DNA of 15,284 nt from Planctomycetaceae bacterium (GTDB lineage Bacteria > Planctomycetota > MHYJ01 > SBBU01). Shown here piece by piece: positions 13,908 to 15,284 of this stretch. Where the stretch lies: the NCBI GenBank assembly GCA_005239585.1, contig SBBU01000053.1, positions 1 to 15,284 on the forward strand, read 5' to 3'. Made by a program: the position numbers and the translations under genes. The notes beneath the pieces are model-generated. The model was not told where the DNA came from. It searched no databases and was given only the letters and a program-made list of their open reading frames with translations. Positions within the stretch are counted from its first letter, which is position 1. Each line of letters opens with the position of its first letter.

Positions 13908-14966
13908 CTATGTATTTGCACTGTTTAATGTAAGCCTCTTTTTTCTATCAGCTTCATCCAGTTTCTTTATAAGCTCCATAATATTGCCATCTAAAAACTC
14001 GTCAAGCTTGTGTAATGTAAATTCGATTCTATGATCAGTAACACGATTCTGAGGAAAATTGTATGTGCGCACCTTTTCTGATCTATCACCTGTGCCAATC
14101 TGACTCTTTCTCATTTGTGATCTCTCCGTGTGCAGCTTCTGCTCCTTGAGATCAAACAATCTGGCCCTGAGAAGTTTCATAGCCAGATCTCTATTTCTAT
14201 GCTGTGAACGCTCTGTCTGGCAGAAAACTACGATTTGTGAAGGGAGGTGTGTAATCCTGACTGCAGAATCTGTCTTATTAACATGCTGACCGCCCGGGCC
14301 GCCAGCCCGAAGTGTTTCTATTTTTAGTTCCTCTTTTTTGATTTCAACTTCAACATCATCTATTTGTGGAAGGACAGCGACTGTAGCCGCTGAGGTATGG
14401 ATGCGTCCAGACGCCTCTGTTTGAGGTACCCTTTGAACCCGATGTGTACCGCTTTCAAATCTTAAAAGCTTGTATGTATTATCTCCCTCTACTGAGAAAA
14501 TAGCATATCGCAGGCCTTTGAGGTCGGTATAGGCTAGGTCAATGATCTCCATTTTGAGTCCGGATCTCTCGACAAACTTGGTATACATTCTCAAAAGATC
14601 TGATGCAAAAAGGGCTGCCTCTTCTCCGCCTGTTCCGGGTCTGACCTCGACTATAACCCCTCTGTTCATCTTTTCAGTATCTTCTAGCAAGACTTCTTCC
14701 AAGGCCATGGAACACTCGCTTTCTTTGGTTGACAATGTCTTCAATTCATCTTCTGCCATTTTTCTCAAATCTTCACTTTTATCACCCAGGAGATGCCTTG
14801 TCTCCTCAATTCTCTTCTGAACATCTTTTAGCTCATTGTATTTAGTTACTATCTTGAAAAGCTTGCCTCGCTCCCGCATAAGTGTCGACGTCAGTTCTGG
14901 CTTTTGCTCGATCAGCCGATCTATCTCATTAAAACGATGCAATATCTCTTCCAGTTTTTTCTGCAT
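13908..14966 (-). CDS. prfA: Peptide chain release factor 1
   Basis: Reads UAA and UAG stop codons in the ribosomal A site and triggers peptide release. 352 residues, normal length. The stop-codon-reading tripeptide is Pro-Gln-Thr (181-183, in RVPQTEASGRIHTSA), the PxT form that marks RF1 rather than RF2's SPF. The catalytic GGQ is at 225-227 in RAGGPGGQHVNKTDSAVRIT. Here a Gly-Gly-Pro precedes it instead of the common Ser-Gly-Ala. The N-terminal coiled region (1-100) and the GTGGEEAALFASDLLRMY block are typical. ATG 14966 lies 12 bases after the rpmE stop and has no clear Shine-Dalgarno sequence, so translation probably depends on coupling. prmC, whose product methylates Gln227, follows. Confidence 0.97.
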   Translation of the reverse strand: MQKKLEEILHRFNEIDRLIEQKPELTSTLMRERGKLFKIVTKYNELKDVQKRIEETRHLLGDKSEDLRKMAEDELKTLSTKESECSMALEEVLLEDTEKMNRGVIVEVRPGTGGEEAALFASDLLRMYTKFVERSGLKMEIIDLAYTDLKGLRYAIFSVEGDNTYKLLRFESGTHRVQRVPQTEASGRIHTSAATVAVLPQIDDVEVEIKKEELKIETLRAGGPGGQHVNKTDSAVRITHLPSQIVVFCQTERSQHRNRDLAMKLLRARLFDLKEQKLHTERSQMRKSQIGTGDRSEKVRTYNFPQNRVTDHRIEFTLHKLDEFLDGNIMELIKKLDEADRKKRLTLNSANT

Positions 14967-14978
14967 AACAAACGGTAA

Positions 14979-15212
14979 TTATGAGGACTGTTGACTCTTC
15001 TGTTCTTTAGGTGTGTGTTTTCCCCATTTTTTCTCGAATTTTTCGATTCGGCCTGCAGTGTCTATAAACTTCTGATGGCCTGTGAAAAACGGGTGGCACA
15101 TATTACAGACTTCGACATTTATCTTTGGCTTGGTCGATCGAGTCGTGAATGTAGCCCCACAACCACACGTTACTACAGCCTCTTTGTATTCAGGATGAGC
15201 ACCCTTTTTCAC
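14979..15212 (-). CDS. rpmE: Ribosomal protein bL31, zinc-binding form
   Basis: Large-subunit protein L31, 77 residues. Starts [20 protein letters not shown] and has the four zinc cysteines of the C+ type: Cys16, Cys18, Cys36 and Cys39 (CGC and CNMC, followed by [20 protein letters not shown]). The start is GTG 15212; an in-frame TAA 9 bases upstream excludes a longer protein. No Shine-Dalgarno sequence precedes it, and a good promoter lies only a few bases upstream. It heads the operon with prfA, prmC and the YjbQ-family gene. The last 13 residues are a polar Lys/Gln/Ser tail. Confidence 0.97.
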   Translation of the reverse strand: MKKGAHPEYKEAVVTCGCGATFTTRSTKPKINVEVCNMCHPFFTGHQKFIDTAGRIEKFEKKWGKHTPKEQKSQQSS

Positions 15213-15220
15213 AGGAGATT

Positions 15221-15249
15221 ATTGTATTGTAACTATATCTTGAAATCAA
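15221..15249 (-). promoter_or_regulatory. Sigma-70-type promoter of rpmE-prfA-prmC
   Basis: Minus strand: TTGATT (15244-15249), a 17-base spacer and TACAAT (15221-15226). Transcription should begin near 15213-15215, right at the GTG of rpmE (15212). A 14-base inverted repeat, TCTTGA-AA-TCAAGA (15238-15251), covers the -35 and could be an operator. Confidence 0.6.
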
Positions 15250-15284
15250 GAACTTGTGTTTTTATTTCTCTGTCCTCTTGAAAC

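Noticed and set aside
1..15284. CRISPR arrays, insertion sequences, prophage or integrase genes
   Set aside because: No regularly spaced direct repeats, transposase or phage motifs were seen on either strand.

Overview
The window comes from a Gram-negative-type bacterial chromosome. It carries a three-part RND efflux system with a lipoprotein-type outer membrane factor, bacterial RF1, PrmC and L31, and an NtrC-type sigma-54 activator. Base composition looks moderately AT-rich (judged by eye, not counted). The mix of ECF sigma/anti-sigma, STAS plus NtrC regulator, a GIDE-LemA fusion and an unfamiliar protein with two L7/L12-like ends recalls deep-branching lineages such as Planctomycetota, but the sequence does not settle the phylum. 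No phage, insertion sequence, CRISPR array or plasmid gene is visible.

Region 1 (about 150-7362, minus strand) is one tightly packed operon read right to left. It encodes a 53-residue membrane microprotein, an ECF sigma factor, a single-pass anti-sigma-like protein, an RND permease, its periplasmic adaptor and the outer membrane factor. Junctions range from an 8-base overlap to a 7-base gap. The likely logic is that a cell-envelope signal frees the sigma factor, which then drives its own operon and the pump. The permease has Asp-Gln where most proton-driven relatives have Asp-Asp.

Region 2 (7363-9298, plus strand) is divergent. A promoter-like sequence and a long hairpin precede a STAS-domain antagonist. 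One base after its stop comes an NtrC-family response regulator with REC, AAA+ and Fis-type HTH domains. The hairpin holds an SD-like AGGAGG and the start codon of a possible 26-residue leader peptide, whose stop overlaps the STAS start. No histidine kinase or RsbW-type kinase lies in the window.

Region 3 (9299-11236) contains a palindromic convergent terminator region, a fused GIDE-like/LemA membrane protein, a 30-bp perfect palindrome acting as terminator, a possible tRNA fragment, tRNA-Thr(CGU) with its promoter, and another terminator hairpin.

Region 4 (11237-12662, minus strand) holds a 378-residue protein made of two L7/L12 C-terminal-like domains separated by a CPSC motif and a long acidic linker. 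It has its own good promoter. Upstream of that promoter lies a 98-base multi-hairpin palindromic element of unknown nature.

Region 5 (12663-15212, minus strand) is a translation operon: L31 (rpmE), release factor 1 (prfA), the release-factor glutamine methyltransferase (prmC) and a YjbQ/UPF0047 protein. Its promoter sits so close to the GTG of rpmE that the mRNA may be leaderless.
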